Shown piece by piece: positions 10,274 to 19,956 of a DNA stretch of 64,000 nucleotides. The translations under genes and the position numbers were made by a program. The stretch is from Marinobacter sp. es.042. Its GTDB lineage: Bacteria; Pseudomonadota; Gammaproteobacteria; Pseudomonadales; Oleiphilaceae. Numbering within the stretch: the first letter of the stretch is position 1; every line of letters starts with the position of its first letter. The stretch covers positions 2,170,001-2,234,000 of the forward strand of contig NZ_LT897781.1 of the NCBI RefSeq assembly GCF_900188315.1, given 5' to 3'. The notes under the pieces were generated by a model, which did not search any database, had not been told where the DNA came from, and saw only the letters and a program-made list of their open reading frames with translations.

Positions 10274-13018
10274 TCAGGAAATCAGCGGCCGTTCATATTG
10301 CCGGATCAGGAAACCAATGAGCGCATCCTCGTCCAGCGGATAGCTGAACAGGTTGCCCTGACACTGGGCGCAGCCGTGACTTTTCAGGAAGCTCAGCTGC
10401 TGTGGGGTTTCCACACCCTCCGCGACTACCGTGAGGTGGAGCTTGCGGGCCAGGGCAATCACTGCAGAGGTCACATCCGTGGCACTGACATTGTAGGGAA
10501 TGTCGCGAATGAACCGGTGGTCGATCTTGATAACATCCAGCGGCAGCTGCTGCAAAGCAACCAGTGAACAGGAGCCGGTGCCAAAATCATCAAGAATCAG
10601 GCAGACCCCGAGATCATTAAGTGACACCAGCAACTCCCTGAGCATTCGCGGATCTTCATTGAGCAGCTCCGCCGGCATCTCCAGCTCCAGCCGCTCAGGC
10701 GAGACACCCGTCTCGGTGATGACCTGTCGGATCATGTCCAGGAAGCCCGAATCGGTCAGTTGTCGAACGGACAGATTCACCGCCATTTTCAGGGATTCAA
10801 AGCCGGCCCGTTCCAGGGCCTGGACCTGAATACAGGCCTGTCTCAAAGCCCATTCACCCAGGCGAACAATCAGGCCGGTTTCCTCGGCAAGACCGATGAA
10901 CTGCTGTGCCGACACCAGCCCTTTCTCCGGATGATGCCAGCGCAGGAACGCCTCAACCCCAATCACCCGCTCACTGGCCAGATCAATCTTCGGCTGGTAG
11001 TGCAGAACGAAGCGATCGCCATCCAGCGCCGTGGCCAACTCCTCCTGCTGCAGAAGCCGCCTTGCCGCCTTGATGTTCATGGCAGGGGTGAAGAACTGGA
11101 ACGTATTCCTGCCCAGCTCCTTGGCACGATACATCGCCAGATCAGCGTACTTCATCAGGGTTCCGGCGTCCTCACTGTCGTGGGGAATCATGGTGATGCC
11201 GATACTGACCGTGATGCCGACTTCGTGATCGTTCAGCCGGATTCGCTGACACAGGCTGCGCAGGATGGTCTCTGCGACCTTGCCGGCAGCATCGGAGTCA
11301 CTGATCCGGGACAGCAAAACCACAAACTCATCGCCGCCGAGCCTGGCAACCGAGTCCTCCTCACGGACACAACCTACCAGCCACTGCGCCACCTGGCACA
11401 GCAGTTCATCGCCGGAATCGTGCCCCAGGGTGTCATTGATACGTTTGAAACCGTCGAGGTCCAGGAACATGAGGGCAGCCGGTTCACCACTCCGGCGACT
11501 GCGGCTGACCACGTGATTCAGACGGTCCCGGAACAGTTGCCGGTTCGCGAGGCCGGTGAGCGGATCATAGAATGCCAGCCTGTGCAGCTCGGATTGGGCG
11601 GCCTTGAGCTGGGTCAGATCCCGCAGGCTAAGCACAACGCCATTGACGCCGGGCACCGACAACATGGCCGTAAAGGTGCCCTCCATATCCCGCCACTGCC
11701 CCTGGGCATCACGGATACGGACCCGGATGACCGGCATCTGTTTGCCCGGCGACTGAACGGAATCATCAAAGCCTCTCTGCAGCTGAGGCCAGTCGTCACC
11801 ATGAACGAGCCCCTCAAAGTTCAGGGCCTGAACCTGATCCGGCTCGAAGCCAAGGATATCCAGGCTGGACGGGCTCGCGTACAGGGGTTGCCCGGCACGG
11901 TCCATCACCAGGGTGACATTGGCTGCGCCTTCGGTAATCGCCCGATAGCGGCCGGCACTGATCTGCGCCATAAGGCGTGAACGGATCAAGGCAAGCACGA
12001 AGAGGAACAACAGGGCGCTGATCACCAGGCCACTGCCGAGGACAATCGGAGGCCGCGGATCCGAGGCCAGGAAATCAAAGGCGGGCGTGGAACGGGTCTG
12101 CAGCAGCCAGTCGCGACCACCATGGCTGATGGTCTGACTCATCTGGAAACTGAATTCGTTGTCCAGAGACCCCAGATTGGAGCCATACATGAGGTTCTGC
12201 CGTTCCACGACTCCTGCATCGTAGATCCGGACATCAAGAAACGGCGAGATCAGGCCAACGATGCCGTCGATAAGATTGTTCATCCGGAAGGCACTGAACA
12301 CATAGCCTGCCAACATCATGCGACGCTCGGCCCGGATCTCGGGCACTTCTCCACCCTGGTAGACGGGGTAATACATCAGAAAACTGGCCTGGTCTTCGCC
12401 AAGCTCTTCCTGAACCAGCACCACCTTTGCAGTCACCGTGGGGATAGCATCATCCCGGGCCTGCTCCATGGCCTGGCGATGAATGGGATCGCTGAAGGCA
12501 TCGTAGCCGAGGGCCCGTCGGTTACGCTCTGTGCCAGGCTCCAGGTAGACCATGGGGTAGTAGTAGGGGCCGCTACCCAGCGGGTTCACCAGGTAATTAT
12601 GCACCCCCTCCGCTCGGACAGAGGCAATATGATCGGCCATCTGGCGTACGCCGATACGGCGAACATAGCCAATACCCTGAATGCCCGGGTAGTAGCGGTT
12701 GATATCAACCTTGTCCACGTATTCGCGCCATTGATCACGGGAAACGTCTCCGGCCACCGCAAACAGACCGGCACTGCCGGCAAGCACCTGCTCGTAATTC
12801 AGCAAGCGCTCTTCGATGGCGGATTTAAGCTGGAGCGACTGGGTGCGGAAACGGGCTTCCGTGCGGTCTTCAACCAGCCGGATGGACACCTGCCAAAGCA
12901 ATAGGGTGACGGCAACGGCCACTGCGAAGATCAGCCAGGCGACCCAGGCATTGCGAAATTCCAGTAACTTACGGAGGGAGAGTTCCTGTCTGTTCATCAT
13001 GGGGCTGGTCCGTTCCAT
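10274..13018 (-). CDS. Membrane CHASE-PAS-GGDEF-EAL cyclic-di-GMP protein
   Basis: This protein of about 914 residues is predicted to make and/or degrade cyclic-di-GMP in response to a periplasmic signal. It has a membrane helix near 27-50, a periplasmic CHASE domain (GIQGIGYVRR region), a second helix near 325-348 and a PAS domain. The GGDEF domain has an intact GGDEF at 561-565, preceded by an RxxD inhibitory site (REED). In the EAL domain the signature reads EAF (689-691) instead of EAL, while NLS, DDFGTG and AEGVET are intact. I chose the ATG at 13018; GTG 13024 or ATG 13000 are also possible. A strong hairpin separates it from mucD. Confidence 0.88.
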   Translation of the reverse strand: MERTSPMMNRQELSLRKLLEFRNAWVAWLIFAVAVAVTLLLWQVSIRLVEDRTEARFRTQSLQLKSAIEERLLNYEQVLAGSAGLFAVAGDVSRDQWREYVDKVDINRYYPGIQGIGYVRRIGVRQMADHIASVRAEGVHNYLVNPLGSGPYYYPMVYLEPGTERNRRALGYDAFSDPIHRQAMEQARDDAIPTVTAKVVLVQEELGEDQASFLMYYPVYQGGEVPEIRAERRMMLAGYVFSAFRMNNLIDGIVGLISPFLDVRIYDAGVVERQNLMYGSNLGSLDNEFSFQMSQTISHGGRDWLLQTRSTPAFDFLASDPRPPIVLGSGLVISALLFLFVLALIRSRLMAQISAGRYRAITEGAANVTLVMDRAGQPLYASPSSLDILGFEPDQVQALNFEGLVHGDDWPQLQRGFDDSVQSPGKQMPVIRVRIRDAQGQWRDMEGTFTAMLSVPGVNGVVLSLRDLTQLKAAQSELHRLAFYDPLTGLANRQLFRDRLNHVVSRSRRSGEPAALMFLDLDGFKRINDTLGHDSGDELLCQVAQWLVGCVREEDSVARLGGDEFVVLLSRISDSDAAGKVAETILRSLCQRIRLNDHEVGITVSIGITMIPHDSEDAGTLMKYADLAMYRAKELGRNTFQFFTPAMNIKAARRLLQQEELATALDGDRFVLHYQPKIDLASERVIGVEAFLRWHHPEKGLVSAQQFIGLAEETGLIVRLGEWALRQACIQVQALERAGFESLKMAVNLSVRQLTDSGFLDMIRQVITETGVSPERLELEMPAELLNEDPRMLRELLVSLNDLGVCLILDDFGTGSCSLVALQQLPLDVIKIDHRFIRDIPYNVSATDVTSAVIALARKLHLTVVAEGVETPQQLSFLKSHGCAQCQGNLFSYPLDEDALIGFLIRQYERPLIS

Positions 13019-13052
13019 GGCCACTCGTTTTTATTGACCGACGGAGTATAAC

Positions 13053-13097
13053 AAAAGCCCCCGCGGGTGTCGTTTCCAACACCTGCGGGGGCTTTTT
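13053..13097 (-). terminator. Rho-independent terminator after mucD
   Basis: Arms 13053-13070 and 13079-13096 form a long GC-rich hairpin with an eight-base loop and one mismatch. Both flanks are A/T runs (AAAAG...CTTTTT), so it could stop transcription both ways. It lies between the mucD stop and the GGDEF/EAL gene on the same strand, so it ends the rpoE-mucD operon. Confidence 0.8.
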
Positions 13098-13126
13098 GCC
13101 CGATAATGCGGATCAGCAGACGGGTA

Positions 13127-14605
13127 TCAGGGCTTCATCACCAGATACAGCGCCCGGCCCTGGCGCACCACCCGGACCGATACCGCCTTGCCCTCGGGCA
13201 GCGACTGAACAGTCTCGCGGAATTCCTGCACCGATGTCACCTTCTGGCGATTCATTTCCGTGATCACATCTCCCGCACGGATGCCCGCATCGGAAGCCGC
13301 ACCCCGCGCGACGTTATTGACCACAACACCGCCTTCTATACCCATGGAGTCGGCCATGTCCGTGGGCAGTGGTTCGACCATCATGCCCAGAGGTGCAGAG
13401 CCGGGACCGTCACTGCCACTGGCCGGTGCGGAAGCCTGCTGGCTTCCCTCCTCGGGAAGGCGACCGATTTCAACCTGAAGCTCGATTTCCTCGCCACCGC
13501 GAAGCACTCTCAGCTCGGCAGTTTCACCAACCGGCGTGCGGCCAACCATGGGCGGCAAGTCAGAGGAAAGCTGCACCTCGTCGCCGTCATAGCTGAGGAC
13601 GATATCTCCTGCCTGCAAGCCGGCTGCCTGCGCTGGCGAACCGGCCATCACTTCGGCAATCAATGCGCCGCGGGGCCGCTTGAGGCCAAAGGATTCGGCC
13701 AGATCACGGTTCACTTCCTGAATCAGCACCCCGAGCCAGCCACGGGACACAGAGCCGTTGTCGCGCAACTGACGGAACACGTTCATCGCATCGTCAATCG
13801 GAATGGCAAAGGAGACCCCCATGAAACCGCCAGAGCGGGTGTAGATCTGGGAGTTGATACCGACCACTTCGCCCTCCAGGTTAAACAGAGGGCCACCGGA
13901 GTTGCCCGGGTTGATCGCCACATCGGTCTGAATGAAGGGCACGTAGTTTTCCGATGGCAGAGAGCGACCCAGGGCGCTGACGATCCCGGCCGTTACCGTG
14001 TAATCGAATCCAAACGGGGAGCCAATCGCAAACACCCACTCACCGACTTTCAGATCCCGGGACCGACCTACCTGAACGACAGGCAGATCATCGCCGTTTT
14101 CAATTTTCAGCACGGCCATGTCTGAGCGAGGATCTGTTCCAACCAGGGTCGCGGGCAGCTCGCGCCGGTCATTCAGCCGCACGATGATCTCATCAGCTCC
14201 CTCGACCACGTGATTATTGGTCAGTACGTAACCGTCCGAGGAGACAATGAACCCCGAGCCCATGGAGCGGCGTGGCTGGGAGTTGCCAGGCCCACCTCCA
14301 AACGGAGACTGGGGGCCGCGGAAGAAATCCTGGAAAAACTCGGGAAGCTGTTCGAGCTGACGCTCATCAAACGGCATTCCGGGAGAGCCGGAATTGCGGC
14401 GCGTGGGCTCGGTGGTTGTACTGATGTTCACCACCGCACCGGCGTTATCTTCAACCAGCTCGGTAAAATCAGGCAAGCTTCGGGCTGCACTCGCCTGACT
14501 CCAGCCTGCCAAGACCATGGCGGACAGCAAAATCAGCAAAGCGGCCGGCATCCTTCCGGGTATAAAATTACGTGACGACTGGGCAACTGCTGTTGCACTC
14601 GACAT
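13127..14605 (-). CDS. mucD: Periplasmic serine protease MucD (DegP/HtrA family)
   Basis: MucD degrades misfolded envelope proteins and, in Pseudomonas, restrains the AlgU pathway. The 492-residue protein has a signal peptide ending near residue 41 (SQASA). The trypsin-like domain has catalytic triad H132 (TNNHVVEG), D162 (SDMAVLK) and S236 (NPGNSGGP), followed by two PDZ domains. The ATG at 14605 follows AGGGGGTACAAC, although the hydrophobic segment starts only at M19. It is last in the rpoE-rseA-rseB-rseC-mucD order, which matches Pseudomonas algU-mucABCD. Confidence 0.94.
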   Translation of the reverse strand: MSSATAVAQSSRNFIPGRMPAALLILLSAMVLAGWSQASAARSLPDFTELVEDNAGAVVNISTTTEPTRRNSGSPGMPFDERQLEQLPEFFQDFFRGPQSPFGGGPGNSQPRRSMGSGFIVSSDGYVLTNNHVVEGADEIIVRLNDRRELPATLVGTDPRSDMAVLKIENGDDLPVVQVGRSRDLKVGEWVFAIGSPFGFDYTVTAGIVSALGRSLPSENYVPFIQTDVAINPGNSGGPLFNLEGEVVGINSQIYTRSGGFMGVSFAIPIDDAMNVFRQLRDNGSVSRGWLGVLIQEVNRDLAESFGLKRPRGALIAEVMAGSPAQAAGLQAGDIVLSYDGDEVQLSSDLPPMVGRTPVGETAELRVLRGGEEIELQVEIGRLPEEGSQQASAPASGSDGPGSAPLGMMVEPLPTDMADSMGIEGGVVVNNVARGAASDAGIRAGDVITEMNRQKVTSVQEFRETVQSLPEGKAVSVRVVRQGRALYLVMKP

Positions 14606-14685
14606 GTTGTACCCCCTGTTGTACTTACACCTAGGCGTAGTTTTGGGTTCGGCCCACCGATTTTCAACTTACAAAACCGTAGGGA

Positions 14686-15135
14686 TTACAGACAGTTTTC
14701 AGAGGCTATCCGGCTTACCCGGACCAGGCGGGGCTCATACTCCTTGCCGCCCGCGTCTTGCAGTTTGCGTCCTGCGAAAAACCCCAGAGCCAGGCCAGCG
14801 ACAGCGGCCAGCATCGCAGCGCCGTCACTACCACCGGACATCTGGTGCCCGAGGATACTTGCGACGACCATCAGAATCAGTGGGACGGCGTAGACCAGAA
14901 TAGAAGCACCCAGCAACGCCTGCTCATCGATTCCGATGGTTACTTCATCTCCAACCCTGGCATTGACCGAGTTGGCCACCAGAATCTGGTTGGCGCGCCC
15001 GCCGGAGGCAGCCGCCAGGACTTTCTGGCCACAACCATTGCGGGCAGCACACTTCTGACAGGCGCTGGTTCGAATCGTCTGGACCCAGACCTTATCGCCC
15101 TTGAGCGCGACCACTTTTCCAGTTTCAGTGATCAC
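14686..15135 (-). CDS. rseC: SoxR-reducing/RseC family protein (MucC)
   Basis: This is an inner-membrane protein of 149 residues. An N-terminal cysteine cluster (ACQKCAARNGC) lies at about 25-35. Two adjacent membrane helices follow at about 75-95 and 100-121. The family modulates sigma-E activity together with RseB and is also linked to reduction of SoxR. It overlaps the rseB stop by four bases, so it is translationally coupled. An 80-base gap precedes mucD. Confidence 0.88.
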   Translation of the reverse strand: MITETGKVVALKGDKVWVQTIRTSACQKCAARNGCGQKVLAAASGGRANQILVANSVNARVGDEVTIGIDEQALLGASILVYAVPLILMVVASILGHQMSGGSDGAAMLAAVAGLALGFFAGRKLQDAGGKEYEPRLVRVSRIASENCL

Positions 15136-16151
15136 GGCTCACCCGCACCCAGGGCCACCGAGTCTTCAATACGCACCGATTCGGCAACCTGGCGCGCAGT
15201 CTGCGGGGGCAGCTCACCCACGACGGTAACCAGAAAAGCGCTATCCCCTTCCGTAACCTGGTGCATGTAAACGCTGGTGGCGCCGATCAGGGAGGCCCCC
15301 GTGGGCATGTTAACCGGGCCAGCCGGCTCAACGAAGACCGAGAAAGCGGCGAGGCCATCGGAGAAGGCAACGGCCTGCCCCTTGCCGGAGCGGGGCGCCG
15401 CCGCAGGGACAAACCCTTCCGGACGCCAGCCAAGCTGCCACCCGTCCATACGCTGGACCACCGATGCCTGAGCAGCGGGCTCATCCAGTGTTCTGGAAAT
15501 TTCCCGGCCCTGGGTGCGGACCTCAAATTCGCTATCGGGAATGTCCTCGCCGATGTGCAGGCTGGTGAACTGAAACTGCTCGAGCACTTCCCCCTCGGCA
15601 TTAAGAACGTGACTCTTCACCAGAAGACCGGTGGATTTCTCCAGCCAGAGCCGATGACTGTAGCGGTAGGGATCCTTGGCGCTTAGCGCCACTGAAACCA
15701 CGTCGTACCCTGCAACCCGGTCCTCACCTTTCATTTCCGCCCGATACCAGTGGCTGACCGGCATCAGCTGACTGGTGAACGCTTCGGCGAACGGGCCTGA
15801 AGGAATCACCTGATCAAGCGTGACGCGACCTGTCTCGGGAAGCACGCAAACCACATTCATGCCCTTGCGAACAATTTCTCCACTGCCGCCGTCCTGTAGC
15901 ACCAGCCGCTCCTCAACAACGCCATCATTGTAACGATGGGCAATCTGCATGGAGTGCACACTCTCGCCCCGGGCGTATACGAACACACCGCGGTAAGACG
16001 TCATGTTCAGAGCCGGACCCAGCCTTTCAAGCCAGGCGGATGCCTCGTCCTCGTCCGCGTCAGCCGGCAGCGAACCAGCAAGCGCGAGCAAAAAACCCAC
16101 GAGCATGGACAGCGCACGGCTCGGGACAACATTAAGGAAGACTTGAGGCAT
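15132..16151 (-). CDS. rseB: Sigma-E regulatory protein RseB (MucB)
   Basis: RseB is a periplasmic protein that binds the anti-sigma factor RseA/MucA and protects it from DegS/AlgW cleavage; lipid or LPS signals release it. From the chosen ATG (16151, GGAG upstream) the protein has 339 residues. A signal peptide ends near ADADE (about residue 33). The MucB/RseB lipoprotein-like N domain (GVFVYARGESVHSMQIAHRY) and a smaller C-terminal domain follow. A longer frame to 16238 exists but lacks family similarity. It starts 22 bases after rseA. Confidence 0.92.
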   Translation of the reverse strand: MPQVFLNVVPSRALSMLVGFLLALAGSLPADADEDEASAWLERLGPALNMTSYRGVFVYARGESVHSMQIAHRYNDGVVEERLVLQDGGSGEIVRKGMNVVCVLPETGRVTLDQVIPSGPFAEAFTSQLMPVSHWYRAEMKGEDRVAGYDVVSVALSAKDPYRYSHRLWLEKSTGLLVKSHVLNAEGEVLEQFQFTSLHIGEDIPDSEFEVRTQGREISRTLDEPAAQASVVQRMDGWQLGWRPEGFVPAAAPRSGKGQAVAFSDGLAAFSVFVEPAGPVNMPTGASLIGATSVYMHQVTEGDSAFLVTVVGELPPQTARQVAESVRIEDSVALGAGEP

Positions 16152-16173
16152 GATTAAACTCTCACTCCGGGGT

Positions 16174-16734
16174 TCAGTAGCCCGCACCGTTGGCACTGAC
16201 CAGACGGGCATAGCCAACGGCGCCCCGCCCGGCGCCAACGCTGTTGTGCTGTGCGTGCTCCAGCAGGTAGCGACTCATATACTCCCACTGTTCCTCATCA
16301 AGACCCTGCAGGGCAATTTCCCTGACCGGCTGGTCCTGCACAGGCGTTTCGGGTGCGGCTGCGGTCACCGGCTGAACCGGGCCGGTCGCGGATGAATCCC
16401 AGCCGGCACCAGCACCGAACCCGACCAGGAGCGCCATGGCAACCATGGCGGCAGCCGGCCAGTGCCAGCGGCCGGACCTGGTAGCCTGCACGGCCGCTTC
16501 AGGCCTGACCGCGGTGGAGCCTCGCCCGTCAAGCAATTCACGGACGCCAACGCTGACGTCCATACCATGGGCCGGCGCGTGGCCGTCATGCATCAGGTCG
16601 CGAACATCCTGCCAACGCTGCCACTGCTCGCGAACCTCGTCCTGGCGATCGTGCGAAAGCAGGCGACGTACCGAAAGTTCGTCAGCTTCGTCGTCCATCA
16701 TGGCGGACAGTGTTTCTCTGAGACGATCATCCAT
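16174..16734 (-). CDS. rseA: Anti-sigma-E factor RseA (MucA)
   Basis: This single-pass inner-membrane anti-sigma factor holds RpoE/AlgU until regulated proteolysis. The 186-residue protein has the N-terminal sigma-binding helix MDDRLRETLSAMMDDEADEL, which matches MucA. One membrane helix is at about 100-120, followed by a periplasmic tail. The ATG at 16734 follows GAGG with a nine-base spacer; a TTG 15 bases upstream is less likely. It begins 15 bases after the rpoE stop. Confidence 0.92.
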   Translation of the reverse strand: MDDRLRETLSAMMDDEADELSVRRLLSHDRQDEVREQWQRWQDVRDLMHDGHAPAHGMDVSVGVRELLDGRGSTAVRPEAAVQATRSGRWHWPAAAMVAMALLVGFGAGAGWDSSATGPVQPVTAAAPETPVQDQPVREIALQGLDEEQWEYMSRYLLEHAQHNSVGAGRGAVGYARLVSANGAGY

Positions 16735-16749
16735 GGGATGCAACCTCAA

Positions 16750-17367
16750 TTACGTCACGGAGTGATTGAGTAAAGGTCCAAGATGCTTATCAACCGCATC
16801 CCGGGCTCTGAATATTCGTGAACGGACGGTACCGATCGGGCACTCCAGAATGCCTGCGATATCCTCATAGCTCAGGCCATCGTACTCCCTGAGCAGAAAG
16901 GCGGAACGCAGCTCCTCGGGAAGCTGGGCAATAGCCCTGTTCAGTTCTTTCTGGAGCTGTTCCCGTTGCAGCAGTCGTTCCGGCGAGGCGGTATCCCGGA
17001 GTCGGGAGCCATCATCAAAATTCTCCGCCTCGGCCGAGTCGGCACTGCCTTGCGGGCGACGGCCCCGGGACTCCAGGTAGTTCTTCGCGGTGTTCACGGC
17101 GATCCGGTACAGCCATGTATAGAAGGCACTGTCTCCCCGGAAACGTTCGATCGCCCTGAACGCCTTTACGAAGGTCTCCTGGGTCAGATCCATGACTTCC
17201 TGACTGTCGTAGACGTACCGACTGATAATCGATGCGACTCTGGATTGGTATTTGACCACCAGAAGATCGAAGGCGGCGCGATCACCATTGCGAACCTTGC
17301 GCACCAGCTGCAAATCCGTCTGGCTGTCAGGGTGATCGCCCTGTTGTTTCTCTGTATCAGGAGTCAT
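16750..17367 (-). CDS. rpoE: RNA polymerase sigma-E factor (RpoE/AlgU)
   Basis: This ECF sigma factor controls envelope stress and, in Pseudomonas, alginate synthesis. The 205-residue form starts at MTPDTEKQQGD and aligns with AlgU from its QLVRKVRNGDRAAFDLL segment. Region 2 contains GDSAFYTWLYRIAVNTAKN and region 4 contains YEDIAGILECPIGTVRSRIF. The reading frame is open for 50 more codons upstream, but that part has no family match. It heads the rpoE-rseA-rseB-rseC-mucD operon and is divergent from nadB, as in P. aeruginosa. Confidence 0.95.
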   Translation of the reverse strand: MTPDTEKQQGDHPDSQTDLQLVRKVRNGDRAAFDLLVVKYQSRVASIISRYVYDSQEVMDLTQETFVKAFRAIERFRGDSAFYTWLYRIAVNTAKNYLESRGRRPQGSADSAEAENFDDGSRLRDTASPERLLQREQLQKELNRAIAQLPEELRSAFLLREYDGLSYEDIAGILECPIGTVRSRIFRARDAVDKHLGPLLNHSVT

Positions 17368-17506
17368 GGACTGGTTGCCGGGGTTCCCTGATTTGATGGC
17401 CAGCTGTCCGGCCTGTACCAAGTTTCGCTGCGTCATTGATGCTATCCGGCGTCCGTTCATGAAACGGGCTAGACCACCGGTCAGGCGGCTCACCCTGTCA
17501 GGCCAA

Positions 17507-17533
17507 ATAGACAGCAAGCGTAAAGTTTAGTTC
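17507..17533 (-). promoter_or_regulatory. Candidate sigma-E (AlgU) promoter of rpoE
   Basis: On the minus strand GAACTA (17533-17528) is followed after exactly 16 bases by TCTAT (17511-17507). The RpoE/AlgU consensus is GAACTT, 16-17 bases, then TCTGA, so the match is five of six and three of five. It lies about 140 bases before the rpoE start, where autoregulation of the operon would need it. A weak sigma-70 reading of the same stretch (TTGAAC) cannot be excluded. Confidence 0.5.
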
Positions 17534-17570
17534 AATACACGTCCACATTATGGCCTGCGATAACGACCCG

Positions 17571-19175
17571 ATGCCACAGTCCTTTGAATACGATGTCCTC
17601 ATTATCGGCAGTGGTGCTGCCGGCCTCACCGTCGCGCTCAATCTGCCAGAGCACCTGAAGGTCTGCGTGGTGAGCAAGGCCCAGATCAGCAGCGGCGCCA
17701 CGCTCTGGGCACAAGGCGGTATCGCCGCAGTTCTGGATGATCAGGATTCCACCGAAAACCACATCTCCGACACCCTCAATGCTGGCGCCGGCCTGTGCCA
17801 TGAGGACGCTGTGCGGTTCACGGTCGAAAATGGCAGGGAAAGCATCAACTGGCTGATCGATTCCGGTGTCGATTTTACGCGGGATCAGGACGCCCACTAC
17901 CACCTGACCCGTGAAGGAGGCCACAGTCATCGGCGCATCATTCATGCCGCCGATGCCACGGGGCATGCGGTCTCCACCACCCTCACCTCCCAGGCAGAGG
18001 CACGACCAAACATAGAACTCATGTCTGGTCGGGTGGCTGTGGATCTGATCACCAATCGCAAACTGTCCCTGCCGGGAAACCGATGCGTCGGTGCCTACAT
18101 CCTGAACCTTGAAGACAACCATGTGGAGCTGTTCCGGGCACGATTCACAGTAATTGCCACCGGTGGCGCCTCCAAGGCCTACCGGTACACAACCAATCCG
18201 GACGGCGCTTCCGGAGACGGGATTGCGATGGCCTGGCGGGCCGGTTGCCGGGTGGCAAACATGGAGTTCAACCAGTTCCACCCCACATGCCTTTATCACC
18301 CCCACGCCAAATCCTTCCTGATCACGGAAGCCGTGAGGGGCGAGGGTGGCCTGCTGAAACTGCCGGATGGTTCCCGGTTTATGGATCGCTTTGACGAGCG
18401 TGGCGAGCTGGCGCCCCGCGATATCGTTGCCCGGGCCATTGACCACGAAATGAAACGACTGGGCGCTGATCATCTGTACCTGGACATCAGCCACAAACCC
18501 GCCGACTTTATAAAGCATCACTTCCCCACCATCTACGAGAAGTGCCTGGGCTTCGGTATCGATATTACCCGCGAGCCCATTCCCGTGGTTCCAGCCGCTC
18601 ACTACACCTGTGGCGGAATCATGAGCGATGAACGTGCCCGAACCGATGTTAACCAGCTCTACGTGGTCGGCGAGGCTGCCTTCACCGGGCTCCATGGGGC
18701 CAACCGAATGGCCAGCAACTCCCTGCTGGAATGTCTGGTTTATGGCCGTGCGGCTGCGGCGGATATTGCCCGCCGGGAAGCCGACATTCCACCACCGCCA
18801 GAGGCACCAGACTGGGATGAAAGCCAGGTGCGGGACTCTGACGAAGACGTGGTAATCTCCCACAACTGGGACGAGCTTCGCCATTTCATGTGGGACTACG
18901 TCGGCATTGTGCGGACCACCAAGCGGCTGCAGCGGGCCAAGCACCGGGTGGATCTTTTGTCTGCGGAAATCGGCGAGTTCTACAGCAACTACCGTGTCAC
19001 CAACGACCTGCTGGAGCTTCGTAACCTGGTCACCGTGTCTGATCTCATCATATGTTCGGCACTGCAGCGCAGGGAAAGCCGAGGGCTGCACTACACTCTC
19101 GATTATCCGGGACTGATCAATGAGGTGCGTGATACCGTGCTGGTTCCCACCACCTACCGTACACTCGCGCCCTGA
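17571..19175 (+). CDS. nadB: L-aspartate oxidase
   Basis: NadB is an FAD enzyme that oxidises L-aspartate to iminoaspartate, the first step of de novo NAD synthesis. The 534-residue protein has the dinucleotide-binding [18 protein letters not shown] at the N-terminus, a fumarate-reductase-like core ([15 protein letters not shown]) and the [17 protein letters not shown] signature. An ATG 21 bases upstream (17550) is also possible; neither start has a strong Shine-Dalgarno. It is divergent from rpoE and followed by sdhE. Confidence 0.95.
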   Translation: MPQSFEYDVLIIGSGAAGLTVALNLPEHLKVCVVSKAQISSGATLWAQGGIAAVLDDQDSTENHISDTLNAGAGLCHEDAVRFTVENGRESINWLIDSGVDFTRDQDAHYHLTREGGHSHRRIIHAADATGHAVSTTLTSQAEARPNIELMSGRVAVDLITNRKLSLPGNRCVGAYILNLEDNHVELFRARFTVIATGGASKAYRYTTNPDGASGDGIAMAWRAGCRVANMEFNQFHPTCLYHPHAKSFLITEAVRGEGGLLKLPDGSRFMDRFDERGELAPRDIVARAIDHEMKRLGADHLYLDISHKPADFIKHHFPTIYEKCLGFGIDITREPIPVVPAAHYTCGGIMSDERARTDVNQLYVVGEAAFTGLHGANRMASNSLLECLVYGRAAAADIARREADIPPPPEAPDWDESQVRDSDEDVVISHNWDELRHFMWDYVGIVRTTKRLQRAKHRVDLLSAEIGEFYSNYRVTNDLLELRNLVTVSDLIICSALQRRESRGLHYTLDYPGLINEVRDTVLVPTTYRTLAP

Positions 19176-19202
19176 ACGAACACCGTTTTTACACAGGATT
19201 CA

Positions 19203-19487
19203 ATGGTAAACACTATGTCAGAGACACCTGCATCGTCTGAAAAAGCAGAATTCAACCGCCTCTGGTGGCATAGCCGTAGAGGCATGCTGGAGCTGGACAA
19301 CCTTCTGATTCCCTTCATGGAAGAGGCCTTCCGCGATCTGGACGCTGAAGACCAGGCCCGCTACAAAAAACTGCTCACCTGCGAAGACAACGACATGTTT
19401 GAGTGGTTCATGCAACGCAGCCGCCCGGCAGATCCCGATCTTCAACGCATGGTCGATATCATTCTGAAACGTGTCCAGCCGGATTGA
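19203..19487 (+). CDS. sdhE: FAD assembly factor SdhE
   Basis: This 94-residue chaperone promotes covalent FAD attachment to succinate dehydrogenase and fumarate reductase. The family RGxxE motif is present as RGMLE (26-30), within [18 protein letters not shown]. The ATG is five bases after AGGA. It follows nadB, itself a relative of the SdhA flavoprotein family, and overlaps the next gene by 17 bases. Confidence 0.93.
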   Translation: MVNTMSETPASSEKAEFNRLWWHSRRGMLELDNLLIPFMEEAFRDLDAEDQARYKKLLTCEDNDMFEWFMQRSRPADPDLQRMVDIILKRVQPD

Positions 19488-19935
19488 GCTAACGCTCACG
19501 CCCTCCCTGCTGGTCGGCCTGCTTGCGGTGCTGCCATGGGTTTTACTGCTGGCTTTCTTGTTGATGGCGCTGCTGGCAGGCAAATTCTGGCTTCTCGTTG
19601 CAATCCCCATTGCACTGTGGGGCGCCGCCCTGCAATATCGATCAAACGGGTTACTTCTGGGCGGTGGTTCCGTGCGTAGTCTCCTGATCGAACACGATAA
19701 AATGTATGCCAGAATCGGAGACAATCAGAGGGTAGAGGTTATTCCACTTGCCTCCAGCCGGATCTGGTCAGGCCTGGCACTCTTGAAACTTCGACCTGCA
19801 GGCACCAGATTCCGCTCATACACTTCACTCCTGCTGGCACCAGTACCCCGAAACCCGGGCAATGTTCCGGCGGAGGATTTCCGTCGTCTAAGGGTCTGGC
19901 TCAGACTGGGCCGCCCCCGGCGATCATCTCACTGA
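19471..19935 (+). CDS. YgfX/CptA-like small inner-membrane protein
   Basis: This 154-residue protein has a hydrophobic N-terminal pair of membrane helices (about 12-35 and 39-55) and a basic soluble C-terminus. The position right after sdhE and the topology match YgfX (CptA), reported in E. coli as a membrane partner that affects cell shape proteins. That toxin role is disputed and is not inferable from sequence. The likely start is GTG 19471, inside the sdhE reading frame, so the two genes overlap by 17 bases. Confidence 0.7.
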   Translation: MSSRIELTLTPSLLVGLLAVLPWVLLLAFLLMALLAGKFWLLVAIPIALWGAALQYRSNGLLLGGGSVRSLLIEHDKMYARIGDNQRVEVIPLASSRIWSGLALLKLRPAGTRFRSYTSLLLAPVPRNPGNVPAEDFRRLRVWLRLGRPRRSSH

Positions 19936-19956
19936 TTCAATGACCTGGAGTACGCC

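Noticed and set aside
16152..16238. Longer N-terminus for RseB
   Set aside because: The extra 29 codons overlap the end of rseA, lack family similarity and would bury the signal peptide.
17532..19091. 519-codon minus-strand frame opposite nadB
   Set aside because: A GC-biased antisense shadow; nadB on the plus strand has complete flavoprotein signatures.
19471..19935. sdhE-ygfX as a toxin-antitoxin pair
   Set aside because: Position fits the once-proposed CptAB pair, but SdhE is a known FAD assembly factor, and sequence gives no toxin evidence.
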